NCBI GenBank assembly: GCA_002792115.1
Contig: PFNQ01000033.1
Coordinates: forward strand, 739-44,293
Direction: 5' to 3'
Length of the DNA stretch: 43,555 nt
From: Candidatus Woesearchaeota archaeon CG_4_10_14_0_2_um_filter_33_13
GTDB lineage: Archaea; Nanobdellota; Nanobdellia; Woesearchaeales; GW2011-AR9
Position numbers and translations under genes: made by a program. Positions 1 through 7,778 of this stretch are shown piece by piece. A model generated the notes under the pieces. It was not told the origin of the DNA and searched no databases. It saw only the letters and a list, made by a program, of their open reading frames with translations. Position 1 is the stretch's first letter, and every line of letters begins with the position of its first letter.

Positions 1-15
1 AGATAAAAAGTAAGG

Positions 16-23
16 TTTTATAA
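16..23 (+). promoter_or_regulatory. TATA-like box at the left edge
   Basis: A TTTTATAA element precedes about 65 bases without a gene. A short inverted repeat (GTTCAA at 41-46, TTGAAC at 67-72) follows it. The downstream gene lies on the other strand, so any plus-strand transcript from here would be short or antisense. Chance occurrence in AT-rich DNA is quite possible. Confidence 0.2.
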
Positions 24-91
24 GCATTGTGGTGGGCCAAGTTCAATTATTTAATCAAGTAAAAGTTTGAACTTTAATTTTTCTAACCCAA

Positions 92-691
92 TTAATATCG
101 GTAAATTAATTTGTCAACCGTTTCTTTCATTTCAGACAATCCCTTATATTGAAATGCATGAATCCCTAACGCCCTTGCAATATTAACATTTTTTTCTGAA
201 TCATCAAAATAAACGCAATCTTCTGCAGACAAATCATTGTCTTGCAACACTTTTTGATATGCTTTTTGATCTGGTTTTACAAAACCAGTTTCCCAGGAGA
301 AATAAGCATAAGTTACATTAGAAAAGATTTGTGGAAAGTGCTTTCTGTAATATTCAGTCCTTTCTTTAAAATTGTTAGAAAGTAAAAATACCATAATTTC
401 TTGTTTTCTTAACTCTTTTGCATAATCCAATAACTCCGGAACTAATTTTTCTCCAGAAAACCAATACTCTAAAAAATCTTCCTCACTTAAGTTCAAATTC
501 CATTTTTGTAGATAAGGTTGCCAAAACTGATAACTATGGGGGGCATTAGGGACCATAACTTTGTTCATAATCTCTATTAAAGCCTCAATAAATTCTGCGG
601 ACTTAACTCCATAATCTCTTTCAATTCTATCACTTAACTTTTCACTCTGCAAGAAAACGCCATTAAGGTCAAAAATAACAGCTTTAATCAT
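92..691 (-). CDS. HAD-superfamily hydrolase (subfamily IA-like)
   Basis: This is a probable phosphatase or dehalogenase-type hydrolase of the HAD superfamily, cytosolic, 199 residues (usual size for a Rossmann core plus small cap). Motif I is FDLNGVF, with the nucleophile Asp8. The second motif-I Asp is replaced by Asn10. Motif II is LLSNN, the motif III Lys lies in FVKPDQKAY, and motif IV is the acidic FDDSEKN near residue 165. The helical segment between motifs I and II fits a C1 cap. It is the last gene of a minus-strand run RIO1, KH protein, HAD, and starts 15 bases after the KH stop. The Asn at the +2 position weakens the case for a classical phosphatase, because that Asp normally acts as general acid. 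The substrate cannot be told. Confidence 0.85.
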   Translation of the reverse strand: MIKAVIFDLNGVFLQSEKLSDRIERDYGVKSAEFIEALIEIMNKVMVPNAPHSYQFWQPYLQKWNLNLSEEDFLEYWFSGEKLVPELLDYAKELRKQEIMVFLLSNNFKERTEYYRKHFPQIFSNVTYAYFSWETGFVKPDQKAYQKVLQDNDLSAEDCVYFDDSEKNVNIARALGIHAFQYKGLSEMKETVDKLIYRY

Positions 692-706
692 TTTAATTAT
701 CTGATA

Positions 707-1249
707 TTATCTGATAAACATCATTTCTTTCTTTTTCTTTTCTAAAAACTGATAAACGGTTTTATGCATAGCTCCATCAATCAACATTGCTACTGCCTGT
801 CGGGCTAAAGCGGCATGATCAACTTCTCCGATGATGCCCACGGTTTTTCCATATACAGATAGGTACGTTTCAGTGAGTCTTTCAATTTCTTCTCTAGATT
901 TTCCACCTTTGCCTATAATTCTTCCTTTTACTCTTAACATATCATTCTTGTTCTTACCAAAAACATCTTTTAACTCAACCAACTCAAACGCATAATCTCC
1001 TTTAAGTAAAAGCAAAGCTATCTTTGGATTAAAACCACGAGCGATCGCTCTAACAATTTCTCGTGTGGTAAACAACTTTAACCCATCATCTCCTGAAATA
1101 TGCACGTCTCCTTCTCTAGAAATATCTAACTTACACCCACTTTGCTCTTCAATCAGCTTTTTTGTTTCTCCATCCGTACCTACTAAAACAGCAACTCTTT
1201 CCTCAGGTATCTTAATGTCGTAAGCAAACTCGTCAGTATTTTCTTCCAT
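707..1249 (-). CDS. KH-domain RNA-binding protein, archaeal Dim2/Pno1-like
   Basis: This 180-residue protein has two KH domains, as in the archaeal homologues of Dim2/Pno1, which act in small ribosomal subunit maturation. The first KH lies at about 15-75 (VGTDGETKKLIEE with a degenerate GxxG). The second lies at about 105-165 and has a clear GRIIGKGGKSREEIE loop. It starts four bases after the RIO1 stop, a pairing common in archaea and functionally sensible, since both families act on the pre-40S/30S particle. Its role is inferred from family and context. The domain call is direct from sequence. Confidence 0.88.
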   Translation of the reverse strand: MEENTDEFAYDIKIPEERVAVLVGTDGETKKLIEEQSGCKLDISREGDVHISGDDGLKLFTTREIVRAIARGFNPKIALLLLKGDYAFELVELKDVFGKNKNDMLRVKGRIIGKGGKSREEIERLTETYLSVYGKTVGIIGEVDHAALARQAVAMLIDGAMHKTVYQFLEKKKKEMMFIR

Positions 1250-1253
1250 TAAC

Positions 1254-1973
1254 TTACTTTTTAGTTGCTTCTTTTTTAATCTTTTGCAAAGTTTCTTCTA
1301 AATCTGCCATCACTCGTAATTTTGCAAAGAAAGAAATAACGTTTTGTAAATCACGTTTTAACAACTCTTCGGCATTAGGTGTTTTTGTTAAAGTTGATTG
1401 TGAAAAATCGATTAATACTGGTTTGTCGTGGTGATTAAGGATATTAAACGCAGATAAATCTCCATGGATTAACCCACTTTTGTATAACAAGATGATTTGT
1501 TTAATGATTTCATCAAAAAATTGTTGTGGTTCTTTAGGTATTGAATCCTTTAATCTTGGAGCTGGTTCTTTATCTCCAATAAACTCTTCTACAATGATGT
1601 TAAATTTCCATGACAAAACCTTTGGAACTCTAACATTTCCTTTCTGTGCTCTAAGTAGATTTTTGTATTCTCTTTGAGTCCAAGAAAATATGATTTCTCT
1701 TCGCTTATTCTTCAGAAAATCATAACGAGGATCCTGTTTGATATAATTGAACATTCTTTTAAAATCACAGTTTTGAATGCGATATATTTTCAGAATCAGT
1801 TTGGTTTTGCCTTTTTTAGCTATAAACACATTACTTTCTTTACCAACAAAAAGCGGGCTAATTACTTCGTCGTAAACCCCATGGCTTTGTAACTCAAACA
1901 AATTTCTATCAGTAAAGGCATCAAATACACCTCGATCTGTTCTAAACCGTTCTTGAGATGTTCTTGTAACCAT
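1254..1973 (-). CDS. rio1: RIO-family serine protein kinase (RIO1-type)
   Basis: An atypical protein kinase of 239 residues, with a length and motif order matching archaeal RIO1. The nucleotide-binding loop reads KESNVFIA, followed by ILKIYRI with the ATP-binding lysine. The catalytic loop is GLIHGDLSAFNIL (Asp and Asn of HGDxxxxN). The metal-binding motif is VLIDFSQS, the RIO variant of DFG. RIO kinases work in late small-subunit ribosome maturation. Minus-strand TTAATATAAC lies about 25 bases before the ATG, which fits a leaderless transcript, and the KH gene follows after four bases. The C-terminus ends in a lysine-rich tail. Confidence 0.93.
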   Translation of the reverse strand: MVTRTSQERFRTDRGVFDAFTDRNLFELQSHGVYDEVISPLFVGKESNVFIAKKGKTKLILKIYRIQNCDFKRMFNYIKQDPRYDFLKNKRREIIFSWTQREYKNLLRAQKGNVRVPKVLSWKFNIIVEEFIGDKEPAPRLKDSIPKEPQQFFDEIIKQIILLYKSGLIHGDLSAFNILNHHDKPVLIDFSQSTLTKTPNAEELLKRDLQNVISFFAKLRVMADLEETLQKIKKEATKK

Positions 1974-2010
1974 TGTTAGAAGATTTACTTTTTGTTATAT
2001 TAAGCTTTCT

Positions 2011-2583
2011 TTAATCTTTTTGACCTAGCATTTTTTGAGATGTAGTTAAATTGCTGCTTGGACTTTCTTGCTGTAAGTATAAACGGATAACTTCAGCACA
2101 GTGTGTTGGAGACGCTTCTGCGGTATTTATTTCCAAATCATACAATTTATTGTTATGAACACGACCAAACTGGTATTTGGCTATGCCAATTATTCTATCG
2201 CCCCTTGCTATTTCCCTTTGTTCAAGAACATCTATTGGACACTTTATACCTACTAATATCACCTCATAATCTGCTAACTTTCTTGCACAATCATCTACCC
2301 ATACTTGTTCTTGAAGAACGTGGTCTACCACAATATTTTCTCTTGCCAGGGCTCTTCTTGCAATATCATCGTGGAACTTTGAAACCACATAATCTAATGC
2401 CCCCTGTGGTCTTTTTTTTACCAATTCTGCCTGATGTAGTCTCTTAAATTCCCTTCCAAAGTAATCTATAGATACGTAAGAATAACCATCTAATATTCTT
2501 TCTAATTCTTTGGCAATAGAAGTTTTCCCTGAACTAGAGGTTCCATTAAGAAGAATAATTTTCCCATAATGTTCTAGTCTCAT
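2011..2583 (-). CDS. P-loop kinase, chloramphenicol phosphotransferase-like
   Basis: A 190-residue P-loop protein resembling the chloramphenicol phosphotransferase-like family. Walker A is NGTSSSGKTS at about 13-22. The mid-protein IVVDHVLQE and the later CPIDVLEQREIARGDR (LID-type Arg segment), followed by YDLEINTAEASPTHCAEVI, are typical of that family. The substrate in archaea is unknown, and antibiotic resistance should not be assumed. It is separated from RIO1 by 37 bases, and RIO1 seems to have its own promoter. Minus-strand TTTATAAAA about 27 bases before the ATG suggests a leaderless start. The last 15 residues (SPSSNLTTSQ...) look disordered. Confidence 0.8.
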   Translation of the reverse strand: MRLEHYGKIILLNGTSSSGKTSIAKELERILDGYSYVSIDYFGREFKRLHQAELVKKRPQGALDYVVSKFHDDIARRALARENIVVDHVLQEQVWVDDCARKLADYEVILVGIKCPIDVLEQREIARGDRIIGIAKYQFGRVHNNKLYDLEINTAEASPTHCAEVIRLYLQQESPSSNLTTSQKMLGQKD

Positions 2584-2656
2584 AAATACTTGTTAGCAAG
2601 TTTTTTTATAAATTCTTTGTTCTTAATTACTTTTAAGTGACAATATTTCCAAAAAG

Positions 2657-2664
2657 TTTATATA
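2657..2664 (+). promoter_or_regulatory. Archaeal TATA box with A-rich BRE
   Basis: AAAAAG followed by TTTATATA has the BRE/TATA layout of an archaeal promoter. The expected transcription start is near 2685, where no protein gene begins, so the site probably drives an RNA. Confidence 0.45.
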
Positions 2665-2684
2665 CTAGTTGTCCTTTAAGAGTA

Positions 2685-2775
2685 GTAAACACATCAAAAC
2701 CACCTCTTTTCCCTGGTGAACTTGTTTGTTTCCTTGCTCGTCTTGGGGCCTTACTAGTTCGCTAGGGTTCTTTAT
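2685..2775 (+). ncRNA. Possible small RNA downstream of an orphan promoter
   Basis: The stretch after the 2657 TATA box can form a CACC/GGTG stem (about 2700-2718). It can also form a second hairpin at 2747-2769 (GGCCTTA pairing with TAGGGTT, several G-U pairs, around a CTAGTTCGC loop), followed by a T-rich tract. I recognise no family. On the opposite strand a GAGGTGG ribosome-binding-like site precedes a nine-codon reading frame (MCLLLLKDN), so strand and nature are uncertain. Confidence 0.3.
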
Positions 2776-2879
2776 AATCTTTTGAATTACAATACAAAAA
2801 CGCAAATATTTGGCTTTATTTTCAATTTTAACCAAAATTATGTCTCTTATTTCTCTAATTCTTTTTTTTTACCGAAGCA

Positions 2880-2888
2880 TTTATATAT
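2880..2888 (+). promoter_or_regulatory. TATA box for the 2911 RNA
   Basis: TTTATATAT is centred about 26 bases upstream of position 2911. That is exactly where the closing stem of the candidate RNA begins and is the normal TATA-to-start distance in archaea. Confidence 0.55.
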
Positions 2889-2910
2889 ATGTTCTTAGAT
2901 TTTAAACTAA

Positions 2911-3032
2911 AGCCCGACACAGAGAGTACCTGTGGGAGTTTACGGTAATCTCAAAAAAATTCGCTACTTTTTTGAGGCTCAAACTTCGGTTTGCAAACCA
3001 AGCCATGAACTCAGGAGTTAGTGTAACGGGCT
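2911..3032 (+). ncRNA. Structured non-coding RNA of unknown family
   Basis: The two ends pair. AGCCCG (2911-2916) pairs with CGGGCT (3027-3032), and ACAC (2917-2920) pairs with GTGT (3021-3024), leaving an AA bulge. Inside, CCT (2929-2931) and GAGTT (2936-2940) pair with AACTC (3008-3012) and AGG (3013-3015). The interior holds a CTCAAAAAA/TTTTTTGAG hairpin and a GGCT/AGCC arm capped by an AAAC-TTCG-GTTT tetraloop hairpin. Together they form a closed multi-branch fold of about 122 nt with a TATA box at the right distance. It lacks the conserved SRP (GGAAG/AGCAG) and RNase P (GAAAGUCC, ACAGAAA) core motifs, so I do not assign it to either. Confidence 0.55.
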
Positions 3033-3142
3033 CCATTTACAATCAATAAAAAAAAACTCGGAAGAGTAGAATCACCTTACCTCATCACTATCACTTTGCT
3101 TCCTTTGAAGCTGATCACTTTGTTGACGTATAACTTAGATTC

Positions 3143-3160
3143 TATTTTTCTGCAAAAATA
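3143..3160 (+). repeat. A/T hairpin in the dnaG upstream region
   Basis: TATTTTT and AAAAATA flank a CTGC loop, giving a seven-pair stem. It could end the upstream RNA transcript or lie in a long dnaG leader. The sequence does not decide. Confidence 0.35.
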
Positions 3161-3317
3161 AAACTTTAGAATGAAAGTTTACCTAACGTCGCAGGTATTG
3201 CATAATGATCGTCAATTCATACTTAATTCACACAAATCTGACATTTAAACAACAGATTTAATTAAGAGAACAGATTCATTTAGGTAGCTTTTTCTAAAGT
3301 AACTGGAGGAAAGAAAT

Positions 3318-4706
3318 ATGGCAAAAATTAGCCCTGTTGCGGCAAAATACATTGTACATGCAACCATTATAATTGAAGGGGTTGTTGATCGTCCTGACGT
3401 TATTGGTGCAATCTTTGGTCAAACTGAAGGTCTTTTAGGTAGTGATCTTGAGTTAAGGGAATTGCAACGTAGCGGAAGAATTGGAAGAATTGAAGTTAAT
3501 GTTAATACTAGTTCTGGAAAGACTAAAGGAGAGATTATTATCCCCAGTAGTTTAGATAAAACCGAAACTGCTATTGTTGGAGCTGCTTTAGAAATTATCC
3601 AAAGAATTGGTCCTTGTAATGCTAAAGTACAAGTTCATACCATCGAGGACGTAAGAGTTAGCAAAAGACAGTTTGTTATTGATAGAGCAAAAGAACTATT
3701 AAGAGAGCTAACTGATAAGACCTTACCAGATTCACAAGAATTAGCTGATGAAGTTTCTCAATCCGTAAGGATGATGGAAGTTGTCGATTATGGTAAAGAA
3801 AAGTTGTCTTGCGGTCCTGCTATTGATGAAAGTGATGAGATCATCATCGTAGAAGGAAGAGCAGATGTTCTTAATTTGTTGAAGCACGGGTTTAAGAATG
3901 CCATCGCTATGAACGGGACTTCTTGCCCCGATACAATTAAGGAGCTAGCGCAAAAGAAAACTGCTACTGTTTTTGTAGATGGTGATCGTGGTGGCGACCT
4001 AATTATCAGAGAACTATTGAGCGTTACTGATATTGATTTTGTCTGTAAAGCACCCGATGGAAAAGAAGTTGAAGAAATCACTAAAAAGGAAATTCACAAA
4101 GCTTTACGTGGCAGAATCACTGCGGAACAAGCTAAGTTAGACCTAGGTGTTGATAGTAATGGTTCATTGAAAGAAGAAATTAATAAAATCGGACCTTCTG
4201 CAATGTCTAAGGGACAGTTTCAATCACCAAGAAGAAACAATGGTCCTTCTACTTCTAACATCAAGAACGATAGATCTGATCGTGGAGATAGGCCAGAAAG
4301 AACAGAGAATAGGTCAGAAAACCGTCCTGATCATCGTAATGACAATCGCAGTAATGACCGATATGGAAATAGGCCTCAAAACAATCCTCGTCAAGCTCCA
4401 AGAGAGACGAGATTATCTGCTGACGAAAAGAAAAAGTTCAAGCAGACTTTGGAAGACCTTTTTGGGACAAGAGGCGCTTGTATCTTTGACAGTAACTTAA
4501 ACATCTTAGGCAAGGTACCTTTAAGCGAGTTAGAAACAACTATTAAAAGTTTGAATGGTGGAATTCATGCTTTAGTGCTGGATGGAACTATTGACATTGA
4601 TTTGGTGAAGTTAGCTGAAAGAATTGGTATTGTTTACTTGGTTGGAACTAATTCTAAGGTTAAGGAAGCAAATAAAATCAACATCCTTACAGATGAACAG
4701 TTGTAA
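3318..4706 (+). CDS. dnaG: Archaeal DnaG-like primase
   Basis: An archaeal DnaG homologue of 462 residues. The family carries a Toprim domain, has primase activity in vitro and is found as an exosome component in some archaea. The N-terminal archaeal domain (ALE/PDVIGAIFGQTEGLLG type) spans about 1-165. The Toprim domain begins at about 170, with Glu179 in IIVEGRADV and Asp221/Asp223 in FVDGDRGGD. Residues about 296-372 form a low-complexity linker rich in Arg, Asp and Asn, which separates Toprim from the conserved C-terminal domain (about 373-462). GGAGG at 3304-3308 sits nine bases before the ATG and fixes the start. CATTTAAAC at 3242-3250 is a possible promoter. A HerA-like ATPase follows after a T-rich terminator. 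Confidence 0.96.
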   Translation: MAKISPVAAKYIVHATIIIEGVVDRPDVIGAIFGQTEGLLGSDLELRELQRSGRIGRIEVNVNTSSGKTKGEIIIPSSLDKTETAIVGAALEIIQRIGPCNAKVQVHTIEDVRVSKRQFVIDRAKELLRELTDKTLPDSQELADEVSQSVRMMEVVDYGKEKLSCGPAIDESDEIIIVEGRADVLNLLKHGFKNAIAMNGTSCPDTIKELAQKKTATVFVDGDRGGDLIIRELLSVTDIDFVCKAPDGKEVEEITKKEIHKALRGRITAEQAKLDLGVDSNGSLKEEINKIGPSAMSKGQFQSPRRNNGPSTSNIKNDRSDRGDRPERTENRSENRPDHRNDNRSNDRYGNRPQNNPRQAPRETRLSADEKKKFKQTLEDLFGTRGACIFDSNLNILGKVPLSELETTIKSLNGGIHALVLDGTIDIDLVKLAERIGIVYLVGTNSKVKEANKINILTDEQL

Positions 4707-4708
4707 AT

Positions 4709-4735
4709 AATTTTTTTTTTAAATTTATTTTTTCT
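4709..4735 (+). terminator. T-rich terminator after dnaG
   Basis: Two long T runs follow the dnaG stop within 30 bases. Archaeal intrinsic termination relies on such runs. The next gene has about 80 further bases for its own promoter. Confidence 0.5.
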
Positions 4736-4814
4736 TCTTTTTATTCTTCTTGATGAAATCAATTTGATCTTTTAACCATAACCTTTTTATTCTCAGTTAG
4801 TTTAATTTTGTTTT

Positions 4815-6164
4815 ATGGTGTTTGATGTTATTATTGGTCGCTCTAAAAAAGATGTGGCTAAGTTTGGTAAAAAAGGTACGGTTCTTGTTGGTAAACAATA
4901 CGTTAAGATGGGCCAAACCACTTCTTTATCTAATCCAGTTTATCTCGATGTTGCTGGTGCTCACGTTGTCTTCATTGTTGGAAAAAGGGGCAGTGGTAAG
5001 AGTTATACTATGGGTGCAATAGCTGAAGGGTTAGCAGATCTTCCAACTGAAATTAAACAGAACTTATCTATTGTCTTAATAGATACGATGGGTATTTATT
5101 GGACTATGAAATATCCTAATTTTCAAGATGCCGATTTAGTAAAACAATGGGGATTTGTTTCTCGTGGTTTAGATGTTAAGATTTATACTCCTTCCGGATT
5201 TTATTATAAATATCAAGAAGAAGGAATCCCTACCGATTTTCCTTTTTCTATCCGCCCTATAGATGTTGGGCCTAACGATTGGTGTACTGCTTTTAATCTC
5301 AACCCCAATTCTGCTGAAGGAGTTTTGTTGACTGAAGTGGTTCAGAATTTAAGTAAGGATGGAAAAAGTTTTTCTATTGAAGAACTCATTGAAGCAGTTA
5401 GGAACGATACTGAAAGTGAGAAGGTTGTTAGAAACGTTATCGTTAATGAATTTAAAAAAGCACAAAGTTGGAACATCTTTTCACAAGAAGGAACTCCTTT
5501 AAAAGACATTATTGCCGGTGGACAAGTTACAGTTTTGGACGTAAGTCCATACGCTACTATGGCATCTGGCTGGGAGATCAAGGCTTTAGTTGTTGGTTTA
5601 ATCTGTCGGACATTATTTAATCAACGTATGTTAGCAAGAAAAACTGAAGAGTTTAAGTCGGTTGATGCAGCTATGCATTACTTTTCTAAACAAGTCGAGG
5701 AAAAGATGGAAGAACCTTTAGTTTGGATTGCTGTTGATGAAGCCCACGAACTTTTGCCACATGATGGTAAGACTGCTGCCAGCGATGCTTTAATCACCAT
5801 CTTGAGAGAAGGACGTCAACCAGGAATTTCTTTAATTCTAGCTACTCAACAACCAGCTAAGATCCATACAGATGTGATGACTCAATCAGACACAGTTATT
5901 GCCCATCGTCTTACTGCTAGGATGGATGTTGATGCTTTGGGATTATTAACACAAAGTTATATGCGCCAGGGTTTAGAAAGAGAAATCGATGACTTACCTA
6001 GAGTAAAAGGATCTGCCGTAATATTCGATGATGCTAATGAAAGAATCTTTCCAGTACAAATGCGTCCAAGATTTACTTGGCATGGCGGAGGTAGTCCTTC
6101 TGCCTTGCACGAACGGAAAGACTATTTAAGTAAGGGCCTTAAGGAACTAAAAGATTTAGATTAA
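4815..6164 (+). CDS. HerA-like (DUF87) hexameric ATPase
   Basis: A FtsK/HerA-superfamily P-loop ATPase of 449 residues. Walker A is GKRGSGKS at 56-63. Walker B is WIAVDEAHELLP around 302-312, followed by the TILREGRQPGISLILATQQPA segment that carries the sensor Gln and the Arg of this clade. The N-terminus (DVIIGRSKK...GTVLVGKQYV) is a small beta domain in place of a long HAS barrel. HerA proteins pump or remodel DNA with NurA, but this subgroup is uncharacterised and no NurA is adjacent. It lies behind dnaG and may share a replication or repair context. No membrane segment is seen. Confidence 0.88.
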   Translation: MVFDVIIGRSKKDVAKFGKKGTVLVGKQYVKMGQTTSLSNPVYLDVAGAHVVFIVGKRGSGKSYTMGAIAEGLADLPTEIKQNLSIVLIDTMGIYWTMKYPNFQDADLVKQWGFVSRGLDVKIYTPSGFYYKYQEEGIPTDFPFSIRPIDVGPNDWCTAFNLNPNSAEGVLLTEVVQNLSKDGKSFSIEELIEAVRNDTESEKVVRNVIVNEFKKAQSWNIFSQEGTPLKDIIAGGQVTVLDVSPYATMASGWEIKALVVGLICRTLFNQRMLARKTEEFKSVDAAMHYFSKQVEEKMEEPLVWIAVDEAHELLPHDGKTAASDALITILREGRQPGISLILATQQPAKIHTDVMTQSDTVIAHRLTARMDVDALGLLTQSYMRQGLEREIDDLPRVKGSAVIFDDANERIFPVQMRPRFTWHGGGSPSALHERKDYLSKGLKELKDLD

Positions 6165-6205
6165 GATATTTACCTCAAGGATATTTAAACAATGAAAATA
6201 TAAAA

Positions 6206-6817
6206 ATGACCGCAAAAAAAAATTTTTTGGATGCAATGAAATTTCGTCACGCTTGCAAGTTATTTGACAAAACAAAGAAAATAAGTAAAGCAAATCAAAA
6301 TTATATTCTGGAGTTGGGAAGATTATCTCCTTCTTCAATGGGTTTAGAACAATGGAAATTTGTAGTTATAGAAGATAAAGATACAAACCAGCTCTTGCAA
6401 GAAGCGTGTTATAACCAACCTCAAGTTGGAACTGCTAGTTTCAATGTTATTATCTTAGCTAAAGTTGAAGAGTTAAAACCAGGAAGTAAGTATTTGGAAA
6501 ATATTTTACAGCGTTACGGTATAAATAAAGAGAAAAGAAGGAATCGTTACGAACAATTTTATCACCAAATTAAAGATATCAAAAGTTGGGGTGTTGCTCA
6601 ATGCCACATCGCTGCAGCTAATATGATGACGGGGGCAGCTTTTATAGGAATAGATTCTTGCCCAATTGGTGGTTTTGATTCTGATAAAGTCAAGAGATTA
6701 TTAAAATTAAAATTAAAATATCAAGAAGTGGCCTTGATTATTTCTTTTGGTCATCGAGCTAAGGATGCGCCAAAAAAAATGCGTTTGAGTTTTGATGAAG
6801 TCGTAGAGTTCTATTAA
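6206..6817 (+). CDS. Nitroreductase-family flavoprotein
   Basis: A 203-residue protein of the FMN-dependent nitroreductase fold, which reduces nitro compounds, quinones or related substrates with NAD(P)H. FRHACKLFD at the N-terminus and LGRLSPSSMGLEQWKFVVI are the FMN phosphate-binding and dimer-interface signatures. ANMMTGAAFIGIDSCPIGGFD, followed by ALIISFGHRA, is the second FMN region. The gene overlaps the convergent NAD kinase gene by four bases. The physiological substrate cannot be inferred. Confidence 0.9.
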   Translation: MTAKKNFLDAMKFRHACKLFDKTKKISKANQNYILELGRLSPSSMGLEQWKFVVIEDKDTNQLLQEACYNQPQVGTASFNVIILAKVEELKPGSKYLENILQRYGINKEKRRNRYEQFYHQIKDIKSWGVAQCHIAAANMMTGAAFIGIDSCPIGGFDSDKVKRLLKLKLKYQEVALIISFGHRAKDAPKKMRLSFDEVVEFY

Positions 6818-7671
6818 AATTTAACAACTTCAATTAAATTACATGTAGAATAGTTAATTTCAATTTTATCAAATGTTTTTAATGGAACTATTTCTTCTCT
6901 AGAATCAACTGAAATGATGTGATCTGGAGAGTTGGGATAAATCGTTAATTTTTCTTTTTCTTTCAAAATCATTTGAGTTAAGGTTGGTTTTCGATCTTTA
7001 TTTGGTTCTCTAATTAATAATGCGAATTCATCTTCTTTAAATGGTTTACCTCCTCCATTTTTATACCAGGCTGTTGAACCAGTAAATGTAGAAACAATTA
7101 TACCTGAACAATTAAATCGTTCTTCCTTTTTATCATGGATTATTGTTAAATCACTAGAACGGTAAGGGTTTTTATTTCCTAAGTATATCTCATTAACAAC
7201 GGGAATATTTATTAGTTTGCTATTTATTTTAATTGATAATGAGGATAAGGGTACTATCTTGAATTTTCCTTCTTTCAGTTGTTTTAGTCTTTTTTCTAAG
7301 TTTGAAATGTTGCCGGAGGTCAATGCTCCAATACTCCCTTGTTTTGGATGTTTGTGAGAATTAGAATTGAAGCCCAACAATGGGGTCTTTCTAAAATATT
7401 TTGTGGCCAAAATAAAAGCGCCATCCCCACCAAGAGTGATGATCATGTCGTACTTTGAATGTATATCTTTAACTTGGTTTGTTGTAACATAAGTAATGGG
7501 AAGCCCATATTTTGATGCTATTGCTTTGAATTTTGTCAGAAAAGTTAAATGATTTTTATGTCCCAAATTTAACCACTTTTTAATGCTGGGGGGTAAGCTT
7601 TTCTTAGAATAAACTTTATATCTTTCCAGTTCAGTTTTTTTAACAACGCAAAGGATTTTTTTTAAAATCAT
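6814..7671 (-). CDS. nadK: NAD kinase
   Basis: ATP-NAD kinase, which makes NADP, about 285 residues. The phosphate-binding GGDG motif lies in MIITLGGDGAF (about residues 81-84) and is followed by PLLGFNSN. The NE motif is VVNEIYLGNKN. The conserved GSTAW-type segment appears as FTGSTAWYKNGGG. I place the start at the ATG at 7671; a TTG at 7695 in the same frame would add eight residues, but it falls inside an inverted repeat. AGTTAAACG lies the right distance upstream of the ATG for a leaderless start. It is the third gene of the minus run LemA, HtpX, NAD kinase and converges on the nitroreductase. Confidence 0.88.
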   Translation of the reverse strand: MILKKILCVVKKTELERYKVYSKKSLPPSIKKWLNLGHKNHLTFLTKFKAIASKYGLPITYVTTNQVKDIHSKYDMIITLGGDGAFILATKYFRKTPLLGFNSNSHKHPKQGSIGALTSGNISNLEKRLKQLKEGKFKIVPLSSLSIKINSKLINIPVVNEIYLGNKNPYRSSDLTIIHDKKEERFNCSGIIVSTFTGSTAWYKNGGGKPFKEDEFALLIREPNKDRKPTLTQMILKEKEKLTIYPNSPDHIISVDSREEIVPLKTFDKIEINYSTCNLIEVVKF

Positions 7672-7690
7672 CTTAAAGTTACAAAATGAG

Positions 7691-7744
7691 CCCAACGTTT
7701 AACTCCCAAGGTCATGATCATCCCAAGGGTCTTGCAACGTTGGG
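7691..7744. repeat. Inverted repeat between htpX and nadK
   Basis: CCCAACGTT (7691-7699) and AACGTTGGG (7736-7744) are perfect 9-bp complements. Between them are two direct copies of CCCAAGG (7705-7711, 7722-7728) around the palindrome ATGATCAT (7714-7721). It could form a stem with a 36-nt loop in the htpX-nadK transcript, or be a protein-binding site over the nadK promoter. Confidence 0.5.
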
Positions 7745-7778
7745 TAATTGATGAAAAGGAGAACTCATTTAAAAACAT

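Larger units (their letters stand above)
2584..3317. other. 734-bp gene-free region between the CPT-like gene and dnaG
   Basis: There is no credible protein gene here on either strand. From left to right it holds the minus-strand promoter of the CPT-like gene, a plus-strand TATA box at 2657-2664 followed by a hairpin-rich stretch, a second plus-strand TATA box at 2880-2888 followed by a well-folded candidate RNA (2911-3032), an A/T hairpin (3143-3160) and the dnaG leader with a strong ribosome binding site. Direct repeats ATCACTTTG occur twice in about 3095-3123. A region this long and structured in a gene-dense genome is most simply explained by RNA genes. Confidence 0.6.

Noticed and set aside
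2911-3032. SRP RNA, RNase P RNA or an intron-containing tRNA
   Set aside because: No T-loop (GGTTCRA) precedes the 3' stem, and the SRP GGAAG/AGCAG and RNase P core motifs are absent.
7672-7695. TTG start giving a 293-residue NAD kinase
   Set aside because: It lies inside the inverted repeat. The ATG at 7671 fits the promoter spacing and the family length better.
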